A program made the position numbers and the translations under genes. Positions 43,440-54,573 of a stretch of 64,000 nucleotides of DNA are shown here, one piece after another. Under the pieces are notes generated by a model. That model did not search any database and was not told the DNA's origin. It worked only from the letters and a program-made list of their open reading frames with translations. This DNA comes from Diploptera punctata (lineage: Eukaryota > Arthropoda > Insecta > Blattodea > Blaberidae): NCBI GenBank assembly GCA_030220185.1, contig JASPKZ010003432.1, positions 2,096,501 through 2,160,500 on the forward strand. Direction: 5' to 3'. Every line of letters starts with the position of its first letter. Positions within the stretch are counted from its first letter, which is position 1.

Positions 43440-44626
43440 GTCATATTTACAGATTTTCCAGATACTGGCAAAATTTTACATCTTCTCAAAGTACTCTCCC
43501 TGATCATCTATGCATCATTGCATCCTCCTGAACAACAACTGGAAGCATTGGCACCAGTCACTTTCATCCAGTGCAACAGAGCTCCCCTTGGTATGCTGTA
43601 ACTGCATCTTCAGATGTTGAAAACAGCTTCCCATGCAATCGAGCCTTCACCTTAGGGAACAAAAAGAAGTCTCACAGTGCCAATTCCATACTGTAAGGAA
43701 GATGGGTCAATAGCTGCACAGGAGTCCCTCTCAGAAAATTATGTGTCAGATGGGCGGTGTGGGCAGAGCATTGTTGTGGTGCAACAGGAGTTCCAGCTCG
43801 TGGGCACTTTTCTCGCAACAGTGGTGTACAACTGTGCAGTCTCTGTCTTTGATGTCCAAGTGGTATTGTTGCCACATGACCACCTCTAGCAAAGAAAATG
43901 AGCACCATTTTCTTCCCAACACTTTTTGCTCTCTTCACTTTTACTGATCAATCATCGTCAGGAATGACCCATACCGACGACTAATGCTTTTTATCTGGAT
44001 CATATTGGTAAATCCAGGCCTCGTCACCTGTAATGATCTCAGAAATACGGTGAGAGTTTCCATTGTTGAATCTCTGAAGCATTTCACTCGAGTGATCTTT
44101 TGACCTTCAGCGAGTCTATATGGCACCCAACGAGATGACACCTTGCTGTCCCTAATATAGATGTGCAGAATTTTTGTAACACTCCTCGATCCAATCCGCA
44201 GAGATGCCTCAATGTCTTTATAAATCATACTGGCGTCTTCTTGCACCATCTTCTCCACAGTCACTGCCATCGACGGGCCTCTCACTCCTCTCTTCATCTT
44301 CAAGAGAGGTTCTACCCCTCTTAAACTCTGCAAACCAATTGAAAACAGTGGCACTGGAAGGGGCAAGGTCCCCAAAAGCCTGTGTAAGCCTTTCAAGATC
44401 TGGTTTAAGCCACTTTTAAAATCATAGAAAATCATTGCTCGAAAATGTTCTTACTGTGGTTCCATGTTGCAGTCTGCACCCCCTACCATTTGACCCACAG
44501 CTGCTAAGGGATGAGGGGTGCGGAAGGGACTCACAAAGGACCTCCCAACATGCTGCTGGCACTGTTATCTTAGTATCGTAAACGGTACAGTCAGGTCCGG
44601 AAACTTTCTGAGTTACCCTCGTATTG
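43440..44626 (-). pseudogene. mariner-family transposase relic
   Basis: Minus strand: M-I-F-Y-D-F-K-S-G-L at the start (44435), ASMIYKDIEASLRIGSRSV then SSRWVPYRLAEGQK in the helix-turn-helix/linker part, T-G-D-E-A-W-I-Y-Q-Y-D-P (first catalytic Asp of D,D34D) at about 44010, V-W-V-I-P-D-D and, near 43680, a changed version of the final H-P-P-Y-S-P-D-L motif in which that Asp is not preserved. Stops and frameshifts split it into pieces (43941-44435, 43672-43938). The right end TACGAGGGTAACTCAGAAAG (minus strand) matches mariner terminal repeats; the left end is less clear. Confidence 0.88.
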
Positions 44627-44814
44627 AATATATCTTATACATTTATTTGTGAATACATTTTAGTTAATGTGCTAGTTCATCATCTGTCAGTAAGATGTCA
44701 CAATAATCAAAATATGGCTTCATGAGAGTTTGGACTAGAATTATATTGAGGTCAGTTAGAAAATAATGTTTTAATCTGTTTAACGAATCTATATAATGAG
44801 TAGTCCAGTGTTGA

Positions 44815-45500
44815 GCCTAGCCTCTCCTTTGTTAGGAGTTAATAGACCAAATTCATTTAGTTACCTTATTTGTCCATAGATGTCATGAGTGGCATGTGGT
44901 CAACACACCGACTCAATGAGATATCTAGCAGGCAACTAATGTATTACTACGATGTTTGAGATTGGTAAATTTTGCTTAGAGGCCTTTTTATTCAGGCTTA
45001 AGGATTTTTACTTGGGACCTACATCTTAAAGTCCTCCTGGAGGACTTAAAAACTCCAAGCACGACAGGCCTAGAAGGCCCTTGGCCTACAATCCGGTTGC
45101 TGGTCTCACATCCACATGTGTTATTCACAGAGGTAGACGATCATCTAGCCAATGCAGGGGTGACATGTAGTCAACGTGTCTGATGCCCCAGCCGTTATAG
45201 CTGGTCTTCTCAACCTGGAGTAGCTACTTATTGTAGCTTCCCAAATGCCTCACGATGCTGGGTGGCCGAAATTCCATGAGACAAATTTCTTCCCCCATGA
45301 GGACTTGAACCAGCGCAAGTCCCATAGCTTTGCGCCAAGGCATCTTGCCTTAACCATTCGGCTACGGCTCGGGACTCCTGGAGGACTTGCTCCTTGGATT
45401 TTTCCATCCTAAAAAAGATCCTTCGACCGCGGCTGGGTTTGAACCTGCAACGCTCAGAACCAGAGGCAAGGAGTATAACCACTAATCTACCATGGTCGAT
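44815..45500 (-). mobile_element. SINE family C interrupted by SINE family D
   Basis: Family C body at 44828-45045 and head at 45375-45500 are separated by a minus-strand family D copy (about 45062-45372: GGTAGACGATCATCTAGCC, GAAATTCCATGAG, CATCTTGCCTTAACC). TCCTGGAGGACT occurs at both junctions (45032, 45376), consistent with a 12-bp target duplication. Confidence 0.85.
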
Positions 45501-45519
45501 GCATTATTAAAAATACTTT

Positions 45520-46260
45520 TTTGAGACTTGCTTTAGTTTGAATGTTCCAATTTAGATTGGGCTCGAGATAAAAACTTATGCCCATATTTTTAAGAGAAAA
45601 ATGTGAAAAAAATCTACAGTTTTTATGGTAAAAGAAATTTTAAAAATCTAATATTCAAATATAATTAAGAGATTGAATCAGAAATATACACTTCACCTCA
45701 TATTTTGTTTTTTTACCTGACATGTTTTTGTGAACAACCTCACCATTTCAACCAGAATCCAACTGTATTCTTTGATTTCTTGGATTTTAGTTGAAAGTGG
45801 CAATGATGATTATCAAAAAATATCCAAGCAAGGAAACTAAATTTGAGGTGAGATAATATCTTAATTAATCTCAATGTTTCTTTATATCAATTTTTATAAT
45901 AATACAAGGATAATATTGTATAATTTTAGATAAAACTTAAAAAAAATCATTATACTCAAAAAACACTATTATGGGTTTAGTGATTTCTGTCAGAAGAGTA
46001 GGCATGTTTTCCAAAATTGCATCAGTAACTATTAGTCCTCATATATTGTGTATCAAATTAAACTAACCATAGAGGTAGAAATACTATATAAAACTAATTA
46101 AATAATTTTCAAGTGAAAAAGAATAGGCAAAATAAACAAAGTTTGAGAAACATTCAGCTTGAGAAAAAAAAAATTGTCAGCAAGATTAGAATCTATAACA
46201 CTATAATTTCCACTGGTATTAATTTCAACTGTGTAGAAATATCTCTTCATGAATATAGTA
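45520..46260. other. Mostly unassigned; PLE foldback at 45690-45860
   Basis: At 45690-45860, CACCTCATATTTTG and AAATTTGAGGTGAG are inverted around GACATGTTTTTGTGAACAAC, a decayed terminus. The remainder shows nothing. Confidence 0.45.
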
Positions 46261-46264
46261 AATT

Positions 46265-47035
46265 CAGCTACTAATATCTTAATATATAAAAATTTTGTGT
46301 CACATTGTTTGTCCGCGATGGAATCCTAAACTATTGAACCGATTTTAATAAAATTTTGCACACTGTGTACAGTTTGATCCAACTTGAGACATAGGGTAGT
46401 TTATAACTAAATTTATAGTCACATTATTTTTTTATTGCAAATTATTTGTTTATTATTTAACAAAGAGTTATAATTATCTGTGAGTTCCGTACGATTCTAA
46501 CAGATGGCGGTGTAAGGTAATTTGGTTAGGTAATTGGTTTATTTTTTAACAAAGAGAGATCCAGGTGGCTGTGCTTTTTGTTGCAACCGCGAATTTCAAT
46601 TGAATTACAAATATTGATTATTTCATAATTTAAGTGTGTTCAGTGTTTATTTTATTTTCAATATATTGATAATAATATTAATTTCGTGTGTAAGTATTAG
46701 TTTTAAGTAATCTGGCTGAAAGACAGCAACTTAATTTAAATTTAACTGGACTGAGAAGGGACATTGAACAATATGGTTCTAGAGACCATGACTGATAAGA
46801 TATCAAGTGAATTTCCGCAAATTGGTATAGGCCTATGTGACATAAATCTTCTTATCAACTCTAGGAAAATTTTCATCAATTGTTTTCAAATTTTGACCTC
46901 AGGTTAAAATCTCAATCCCGTGGATTTTTATACCAGCTATAACGTTTCCGTCTTTATTCGTAAATAATAATTTCACTTAGTTTACTACAACATAATTTAA
47001 CATATACCTTAGCCACAGCAACATGTGGCCGGGAC

Positions 47036-47077
<42 letters not shown>

Positions 47078-47530
47078 ATCCATAGTAATTCTGCCCGAAG
47101 GCAGGTCCTTCACTGCAATCATAGAATTTTCATGCTATGCTTGCAGCTTTACTAGGGAATTGTGTAGGTGTGGTAGCTTCCCGTTGCTTTCCACACCTGT
47201 GAAGGATGATGATGATGATGATAATGATAAGGGTGTTGATGATGATGATGATGGCCATATGATTTCGGGGACCGTTTGGGCCTTAAAGTTTTCCTGACAT
47301 TTGTCTTACAGGTGAGGAAAAACCTATATATATATATATATATATATATAACAAAGTCGGATTAGTTACACTATTTATAACTCAAGAATGGCTGGACCGA
47401 TTTTTATGATCTTTGATTTGTTGGATTTGTTTCCGCCCCGAATAGCAGAATAACTATTAAAACATCGGACAAATTAACGTAAAAATATTTAAAGACGATA
47501 CGAAGTTCGCCAGGCCAGCTACTATATATA
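46265..47530 (+). mobile_element. Possible Helitron-like element with a SINE inserted
   Basis: Motifs CCTAAACTATTGAACCGATT, TTTATAACTCAAGAATGGCT and ATACGAAGTTCGCCAGGCC ending CAGCTACT are shared features of a widespread arthropod non-autonomous repeat class. Element limits and class are uncertain. A family A SINE (47080-47322, -) and TA repeats lie inside. Confidence 0.35.
47080..47322 (-). mobile_element. SINE family A, 5' truncated
   Basis: It shows CATCCATCCATAGTAATTCT, AAGGCAGGTCCTTCACTGC and (GAT)n, then CCTGACATTTGTCTTACAGG. It is bordered by (TA)n on both sides (47039-47074 and 47323-47350), apparently a duplicated TA target. Confidence 0.85.
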
Positions 47531-47689
47531 TACATACATACATACATACTGTATTTACCCTAATGTAAGACAATTTTTTCCTAAAACCTGGAATACTGTC
47601 CAATAATCGTGACCTGTCTTAATTCACTGATTAGGAAATAAATCCAGTCAACGTCAATGTTTTTATATTGAATGGTTATATATATATAG

Positions 47690-47880
47690 TTAAAGTCAAG
47701 GAAAATGAAAATGACACAGAAAGAAATAGATTAAAATGATATGAGAACAATTATCAAGAAAGATGCTCCTGATGAAACTAAGAGGGAAGAGACTAATGGA
47801 AAGAACCAGAAGTAGGTGGGTAGATGTGGTTATGGAAGATACTGAAGGTAGAGGACAAACATGAACAGATATTATTATAT
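47690..47880 (+). pseudogene. LINE tail
   Basis: GAAACTAAGAGGGAAGAGAC, then AACCAGAAGTAGGTGGGTAG and TGGTTATGGAAGATACTGAA match the R-S-R-W-V-D-V-V-M-E-D type ending of a LINE, with frame breaks. Confidence 0.55.
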
Positions 47881-47940
47881 AAAACTTTTATACAACTAAA
47901 ATTGTTTATATTCATTCACAAGTTATGATTATTCATGTTT

Positions 47941-47975
<35 letters not shown>

Positions 47976-48619
47976 ATGGGGTACTTCATATTTTTAAAGC
48001 CATATAGAAATGGAGTTTTTGGATAGAAATTGAGAGTTTTATAAAATTATGTCTGAATTTCACAATTCTCTATATAATGTAAAAGATTGGGACAAATATT
48101 GTAGAACTGTATGAAGGAACGTTAGAGAATTGAAAGATAGGAAATGACTGTGCTCTTCCTTTTCCTTTGGTTCTGAGTAATTGCAAAGGTTTGCCACATA
48201 TTATATGAATATGTGTATATGCAGTAATATACTGAATCATCATCCCTGATACTGCCAGTGAGTTAGTTAGTTATATAAATAAGGTTTTCTAAAACTTTTA
48301 TCGCAGAATGTTAAGAAAAAACTTCCAATATTTACATAGAAGGTAGCATACAACAAAAAATTTCTTATGGTCTTGAATCCTAAACTTTATATCTTCTTAG
48401 TTAAGGTCTGATGTTTACCACCACTATCAATTCTGGGAGATCCATAGCAGATTTTTCTGACCTTAACATTTAGATTTTTGTCTTTGGGGACATTTAATGA
48501 CATGGTGTACACAGTCCAAATAACCTAAGTGCCCAAACAAATACAGGGATTAATTCTGTTAGGTTTTATATTTGAGAATGCATGTTAAGCAGTCTGGCAA
48601 CAACCAGGTGTGTTCGTAA

Positions 48620-48995
48620 GTATCTGTGATTTCCTCAGACATAAGGTGGAACTGTATCACGCTGACAGCATGATTCCCTGTACTGTCTTCTACCACTCTT
48701 GACTTATCTTTGGCTGCTGTCCTTACATCATCCACTTGTATCATTCACAGAGGTGGAAAATTACCTAACCAGTATATGGATGATATGTGGTGACCACGTC
48801 ACTTTTCCAGCTCTACTTTTTATTCTGGAGCCACTATGTATTGTGACTATCCAAATTCCTCAAATGCAGGTGGATATCAGTCTCATACACTGGTCGAAAT
48901 TAGATGAAAACATTTCTTTTCTCATGTGGACTTGAATTAGCACACGTCCTGTAGCTCTGCGTCTAGACAAAACAAATTCCACTGATCCTCAAACA
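48620..48995 (-). mobile_element. SINE family D, diverged
   Basis: TTCACAGAGGTGGAAAATTA, GATATGTGGTGACCACGTC, GGAGCCACTATGTATTGTG and AGCACACGTCCTGTAGCTC are the reverse of family D motifs. Confidence 0.7.
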
Positions 48996-49021
48996 AATCC
49001 TATTATAATAATAATAATCCT

Positions 49022-49023
<2 letters not shown>

Positions 49024-49057
<34 letters not shown>

Positions 49058-49445
49058 TATGATTTTTCTTATCATACCATATTAAGCTTGCATTGCTCAA
49101 TGTTAAAGATTTAATTATAACATCGATAAAGCGTTACTGCTTTAAAGTAAAATAAATATTCTCTTTAATTTGCTTACTTGATATAGTCAGCTACTAGATG
49201 GCAGTGAAGACAGTGTTCTCGCGACATCTAATAATAATGGAGAGCATAATACATATATAAGAAAAATAAGTGTTTGAATTGGATTCGCCTGGTAGTGTAA
49301 TGGATATCACGCTGAGGTACAGACTCAGAGATCCGGGTTCGAATCCCGTCCAGGCATTTATTTTTCTTATCATACCATATTAAGCTTGCATTGCTCAATG
49401 TTAAAGATTTAATTATAACATATATATATATATATATATATCTGG
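49024..49445 (+). mobile_element. tRNA-headed unit between 62-bp direct repeats
   Basis: The segments 49062-49123 and 49360-49421 are the same 62 bp (ATTTTTCTTATCATACCATA ... TTTAATTATAACAT). The second follows a tRNA-like sequence directly. TA microsatellites lie outside each repeat. This fits two SINE copies in tandem with the first truncated, or a tandem duplication. Confidence 0.8.
49287..49356 (+). tRNA. tRNA-like sequence, well-folded but with odd anticodon
   Basis: A 70-nt cloverleaf: acceptor GCCTGG/CCAGGC plus discriminator A, anticodon stem CTGAG/CTCAG with loop GTACAGA (U33 present, anticodon ACA), and T-arm GGG-TTCGAAT-CCC. Position 7 and the base of the T stem are mismatched. 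ACA would read the Cys codon TGT, which is not normally used as an anticodon in animals. Because it heads a repeated unit it is more likely a SINE promoter than a working tRNA. Confidence 0.5.
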
Positions 49446-49493
49446 ATATTACATATTTGTCATCTACAATAAAGTCCTTAACATCTCGTAAAT

Positions 49494-49608
49494 TAATGAG
49501 TCATATTTTTACATCTTACCTCATATTTTATATTTCTTTAAAGAAACGTAAAATATGAGGGAAGGTGTAAAAAATATGACTCATTAATTTACGAATGAAG
49601 AACCTCAT
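49494..49608. repeat. Miniature PLE-like palindrome
   Basis: CGTAAATTAATGAGTCATAT ... CTTACCTCATATTTTATATT mirrored with only a few bases of loop (TTTAAAG/AAACG). It keeps only the terminal module, with no ribozyme or nuclease sequence. Confidence 0.85.
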
Positions 49609-49664
49609 AATGTTATATCCCATATTGAACTATGAATCCTTAACATTTGCCAATATATTATATA

Positions 49665-49676
49665 TATGTTTATGTA

Positions 49677-49708
<32 letters not shown>

Positions 49709-49725
49709 CATATATATATAAAATA
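49665..49725. repeat. (AT)n microsatellite
   Basis: TA/TG dinucleotide run. Similar runs are at 47945-47972, 49026-49054 and 63258-63296. Confidence 0.9.
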
Positions 49726-49759
49726 CACACATATATTTTACACACATCGAAGAAAACTG

Positions 49760-50095
49760 TAAATATATCTTCTTCTTATTCTTCTTCCTTTCATGTGATA
49801 GACCTAGTGGTCTGTTACGGTCTCAATCCAACGTTTGAAGGGTCTGTCCAAAGATCTCTTGCCCGGTGGCTGGTAATTTAAGATTTGACGTGGTATTCGT
49901 ATTCTTGTTCTGCTCATTCTTCTTACATGAGATTTTCAGTTGTTTGTGTATTTTTGTACATATTCCATGACCGATTCTGTTTGTAATTCTCTGAGAATCT
50001 CAGAATTCCTTTTATGATCTGTTCTTGAGTAACCTGCAGAACGTTTCATAAATTTCATTTCTGCCGCAGTTAGTCTTTGTTCATCTACACTGCGA
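49760..50095 (-). pseudogene. LINE tail
   Basis: Minus strand: Q-R-L-T-A-A-E-M-K-F, then I-P-R-Q-I-L-N-Y-Q-P, then RSLDRPFKRWIETVT. These are the same tail motifs as at 26832-27086 but in another copy. Frameshifts present. Confidence 0.75.
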
Positions 50096-50099
50096 ATAG

Positions 50100-50895
50100 T
50101 AAATATATTATTTATTTAAAAAGTTAATGACACCTGCCAAGTTTCTTAATCTAAGGAAAGTTGTTATCAGTGTCTACAGAAGCTGACAAAGGATGAAAAA
50201 ACTAACATTGAACTTAATTGCTATTTAAAGTAGTGACTTGGAAGAAGAAATCAATTTACTTGTGAGATTACTTTTGTTGTAGTTGTCAGTGACACATTTA
50301 GTTTTCTCATCAAATTCCTGTTTATAACATTTTCCCTCATAATTCAACTTGCAGCATAGAAGAAAGTGTTCTGACCATTTTTCTCTTACATTACATTAAA
50401 AATGACACTAACAAAGCACATATTGGTTTCAGTTTTCTAGAGCACTCTAACAATATTACATGCACCACATAAACCAATACCCACATTTGGAGATAGTAGT
50501 GTACTATATTGTTCAAATCAAAGACTTGGCATCTAAAACTTAGAGAAAAAAGGGGGGGGGATATCCTACTACAGCAGAAATGTCGAACATTGTGTTTCAA
50601 AAGTGAGTGATTTGATCAATTTTTTATTTCTTAAAAGATGGAAAGACTCTTTGTTTAATAAAAAAAAGCGTATAAATAGAATTTATAAGTCTTCACAATA
50701 TTAAGAGACCTTTTAATTCTATCATTATTCAAACTTTTCATATTACCATCAGGTGAGGTGGCTTAGTTGTGATAATATGCTGGAGAGTTCTTTCATCTTC
50801 GAAGTGAAATTAAAAATATTCTTATAAATGGAACATTTATAAATTCCAGAACTGCCAAGTGAAGTCTGAATTTGTGATTTGACATTCTTGATGGA
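50100..50895. other. No gene recognised
   Basis: AT-rich with a G8 run at about 50553-50560. Nothing identified. Confidence 0.45.
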
Positions 50896-50899
50896 CTTG

Positions 50900-51480
50900 A
50901 CTTCCTATCTGAATTCTCTTAATTTAATTATACAAGGTTAGGACAGGATCATAATCAACATGATAGATGACTTTAAAGCTTTCATGGACAAGCTTAAATT
51001 GTGGGGAAAACCAATTGATAAGGAAAAATTACATCATTTTCTTTGTTTAAAAAGAATGTTAAATAAATAATGATTGTAAGCATCTACTATCAAAGTGCAA
51101 AACATTATTATAGGGTCTTCTCAATGAATCGATAACAGGTTTGGAGAAGTTAAGTCAATGGATCATGAATGGAGACTCTTCAGCAACACTTTCAAGGTCC
51201 AGTCTCTTGATATCCAGCATGATTCACAATTAGAATTGATTGATTTGCAAAATAATGCACCTTTGTGCAATTCAAGTAAACTTAGGTCTCAAATTGTATA
51301 CCTCATTACTGAAATTGTATTTTCTAATCTTTGTCAATCTGCACTTTGTTTGGTAGTATTGTTTAGGTCAACACACATGTTTGAGCAGTTTTTTTAAATT
51401 AAATAACAATAAACACTGAGACATACCAACATTGGTGACAGAAATTTAGTGTCTGTGTTACCCTATGTTCTATGAGATGG
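50900..51480 (+). pseudogene. hAT transposase C-terminal relic
   Basis: The plus strand reads MIDDFKAFMDKLKLWGKPID (I-x-A-F-x-x-K-L-x-L-W), a frame break, EWRLFSNTFKV, then LELIDLQNNAPLCNS and, after another gap, LFRSTHMFEQFF. Vertebrate and insect hAT transposases of the ZBED5/GTF2IRD2-like group have K-L-x-L-W, L-F-S-N-P-F, E-L-I-D-L-Q and F-G-S-T-Y-x-C-E-Q-x-F-S in this order. Stops and changed key residues (Cys to Phe before E-Q) show it is dead. No TIRs were located. Confidence 0.8.
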
Positions 51481-51484
51481 AGCC

Positions 51485-52190
51485 TGAAATTGAAAATTTT
51501 GTAGAGAAGAAAAAATGTCAAATGCCCAAAAGAAAATTATCTCAACAATAAAAAGGGCAGGTGAATAATTTAGCTTTACAGTAGATAAAAGTATCATCAT
51601 TACTTGCTTTCATGTAGGCCTATATTCTAAGTTCAGTAGAGTTACCAAGTACATTTGTTTAATAGACAATTAATCCATTGCCTTATTAATATATTCCTCC
51701 ATAGTTGCACCCATATTTACCATTTAATTTTAAGAAAATTAGGATAACCGAAAAACAATGGCTTATAACTCAACGATCTATCGAGAGAAATCGAGTATGT
51801 TGTACACCATTGAATAGATCATTCTCTCAGCTTTCCAACTGTATATAACATGTTATGCCATCTATTGACAAAACTAAAGAAACACTAAGAAAAAGCTACA
51901 GCTGCTCAGTCCGGCTCACACCCGTCTGTGAAAGATAGGGCTTCACTTGATTAGCTGGCTGGGAGCCGTCTGTGTAAGCCAATGGGTTAATCAGTTTGTG
52001 AGTTGTTCAGACATAATGCAAGGTACCAGTCACCATTGTTTGTCGTCAGGCATAAGTTCACTCTATCACTATTCCAGTCTGCTGCCTGAGTCTTTACACT
52101 AATTTGTTCAGTGGAGGTTAGATTGGTGGCAAGAGTCCACCTCTAAGTTTACGATTTGGGAGCAGTATTCCTACATCCCTGCACTACATC
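51485..52190. other. No gene recognised
   Basis: Unassigned, slightly more GC-rich from 51890 to 52180. No motif recognised. Confidence 0.4.
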
Positions 52191-52194
52191 CTTA

Positions 52195-52440
52195 GGAGGC
52201 TCTTGAAGTAGTAGGAGGTAAGACTATCACCTTTCTAGACAATTAGCACTGGATGACAGCCGTTTTTACCCCCAGAACAACCATCTGGTACTCATTTCGT
52301 TTGAAGGCTGAGTCAACCTCATACCCATGGTGTTGCTAGACAATTTAGGTCTGCTTAAAAATCCTGACCTTGCCAGGACTCAAATCCTCAACCTATTGCC
52401 TTGACCAAGTATGAATTGACATGCTCCTTGGAAATGAAGG
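52195..52440 (-). mobile_element. SINE family B
   Basis: GGCTCTTGAAGTAGTAGGAG, TTTACCCCCAGAACAACC, GAAGGCTGAGTCAACC and CAGGACTCAAATCCTC align with 18600-18890. Confidence 0.8.
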
Positions 52441-52734
52441 AAGTGCATTAATCTAGAAAGCTTGCTGTCAAGTATAAAAAGTGTTGATGTCAGCTATATA
52501 TATGACACTTTGCAGACCTGCACCTATGGATCACCTGATCGCCTTATGGTGCAGAACATAGAAGACCAATATCTAATATTAAAAAAGAAAAAAATCCCTA
52601 TATTACCCAGGGACTGGATGAACAGTTTATCCTCCTTTGGCAAGAAAATTGCTCATGCTAGAGCTTCAGTCAGAATTTCAATTTCATCCATGTTCCAGAC
52701 CATCCCAGCAGTACAATTATTGTATTGTATTGTA

Positions 52735-53045
52735 AGCCTATGTTTTCCCCTTACAGAGATTTAGGCGCTCTCCCCCTACAGGGAAGAATTTGAACCATAC
52801 TAATTTAGTTACACTTGTTTTCATATAGATGTCATTTTGAGTGGTACGTGGTCATCGTTCCGCCTCATACTGACATCTAAGAAACCAAGGTAGTACTAGG
52901 ATGGGAAAATTCGGTAAATTTTGCTTAGAGGCCTTTTCATTCAGGCTTAAGGATTTTTTACGAGCCTGAAAATCTTCAGACTCGGGACCCAGGCTTAAAG
53001 TCCCTCCTGGAGGACTTCCTCCTTGGATTTTTCTGTTTTAAAAAA
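52735..53045 (-). mobile_element. SINE family C, head missing
   Basis: GAGATTTAGGCGCTCTCCCC ... AGGACTTCCTCCTTGGATTT aligns with 17850-18100, then the head is replaced by unrelated AT-rich sequence. Confidence 0.75.
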
Positions 53046-53441
53046 TTAATTATACAGGATCAAAAGGAGGCATCAATGAAAATAAAAAATCTCAAATTGT
53101 TTAAAAGTCCCAATTTTTTTCCTTGTAAAATTTTTTATGCATTTTAGAATGTAATAATTTGCTAATCTTGAAATTTAATTTTTTTAACATTATGATGTAT
53201 AAAAAGTTTTTATTAAAAACTCCATTAAAATAATACACAAAATATATTTGAGAATAACCGCATAATATTGACATCTACAGTAGTCACTTTTGTTGATGAA
53301 CTGTATTTCTAGACCAAAGTAATCATATTCTTACATAAAGAGCCTACAAAATTTTTTACATAAAAATAGGGGAGAAGTATGTACTTAAAATTCATCGGAG
53401 AACATATTGTTTAAACAACTCACCTCATAGGATTCATGCTT

Positions 53442-53489
53442 CCATGATATCGCGATTTCAAACATAGTCATGTTCATCATCAGCCATAA
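53442..53489 (-). ncRNA. Hammerhead-type ribozyme candidate
   Basis: Minus strand: TTATGG (stem I), CTGATGA, T, GAACAT, GACT, ATGTTT, GAAA, T-CGCG-A, T, A, TCATGG (stem I). All three stems form; the cleavage site would follow UA. Stem I uses G-U pairs where the plus copy has C-G. Confidence 0.65.
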
Positions 53490-53603
53490 CTCCGACTGAC
53501 GAAATTCTTCGGCCGTCAACTATTCTATTGTCGCCATCTTCAGTGCTGCCATCTATGGTTGAATTTATGAACTTCGAAATCAATGTAATTTCGTCAGTCG
53601 GAG

Positions 53604-53651
53604 TCATGGCTGATGATGAACATGACTATGTTTGAAATCGCGATATCATGG
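53604..53651 (+). ncRNA. Hammerhead-type ribozyme candidate (best copy)
   Basis: Stem I TCATGG (53604-53609) pairs with TCATGG (53646-53651) through four Watson-Crick and two G-U pairs. Core CTGATGA is at 53610-53616. One extra T follows. Stem II GAACAT/ATGTTT (53618-53623/53628-53633) has loop GACT. GAAA is at 53634-53637. Stem III is 2 bp (A-T, T-A) closed by CGCG, and H17 is A at 53645. This is a type I layout with a very short stem III, the form reported for PLE hammerheads. Confidence 0.7.
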
Positions 53652-54282
53652 AAGCATGAATCCTATGAGGTGAGTTGTTTAAACAATATGTTCTCCGATG
53701 AATTTTAATGATTATACCTCATAATGTTTACTTCCCAACATTAATTAAATATAAGTATGTACTTATTCATATAATATGGTATTTGACTTCCATTCAAAAA
53801 AATGTAATAAGATTTATAAGATTTTTACTGGTTTATTTTCTGTGCACTGATTTTGATGAATTCTTGTAATTATACATATATTGTAAGTGTACAGGGGTGG
53901 ACAAATTAACTTATTTTGCAATGATATATTCCTAGATTTTTTTTATTTGTGATTTCATGTGTATATTACTTTGTCTGGTAATATAAGTTTTTGCCAAATA
54001 TTTCAAAATAGTTTTATGTTTAATTCCGTTAATAATCACTTTTGTTAATCATGTGCAAAGATTTGTTAAATACCCAGATGAAATTTTAAGCAAATACATT
54101 TAGTGAGAAAACATGCCCTTAGTTTAATATTGGTAATATAGGGCATTCTAGAGTCCCTTAAAATTAAAACAAACTAATCATTCACTATAATGAACTACAA
54201 AGTAAATCTATTGATAATTAACAGGTTTTTTTAGATGTTTTTATTATAAATTTAACATTTCTCATTAAAGGTCAAATTTTAC

Positions 54283-54520
54283 TTGAAGAAAAATATATAT
54301 GCCTAGACTGGGGTCTGAATCCAGAACCTTTAGCTTTATACGCTAATGCACTGGCACTGAGCTATCCCTCTCTCGGTGCTTTCAGGAATTAAAATATATA
54401 AGAGAAAAATTTGCAGTTAGATTAAAGGCCTGGGATAGCTCAGCAGCAGAGCATTAAAGGTCCTGGGTTCAAACCCCTGTCTAGGTATATATTTCCTCTT
54501 AAAATATATTTTATACTTAC
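54283..54520. mobile_element. Facing pair of tRNA-like SINE heads
   Basis: Minus head (CTGGGGTCTGAATCCAGAAC, GCTAATGCACTGGCACTGAG) at 54300-54365 and plus head (GATAGCTCAGCAGCAGAGC, CCTGGGTTCAAACCC) at 54432-54480, with TTGAAGAAAAATATATGCC tails outside. Confidence 0.8.
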
Positions 54521-54573
54521 CATTACACATAACATTCTTTTAAAGGAACAATAAATTCTTAAATAATGGATTC

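Larger units (their letters stand above)
53392..53712. repeat. PLE foldback with two hammerhead-like motifs
   Basis: Outer arms AAAATTCATCGGAGAACATA ... CACCTCATAGGATTCATGC and their mirror. Each arm ends inward in a ribozyme-like core. The centre retains a short piece of endonuclease-end sequence (CGCCATCTTCAGTGCTGCCA). Confidence 0.9.
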
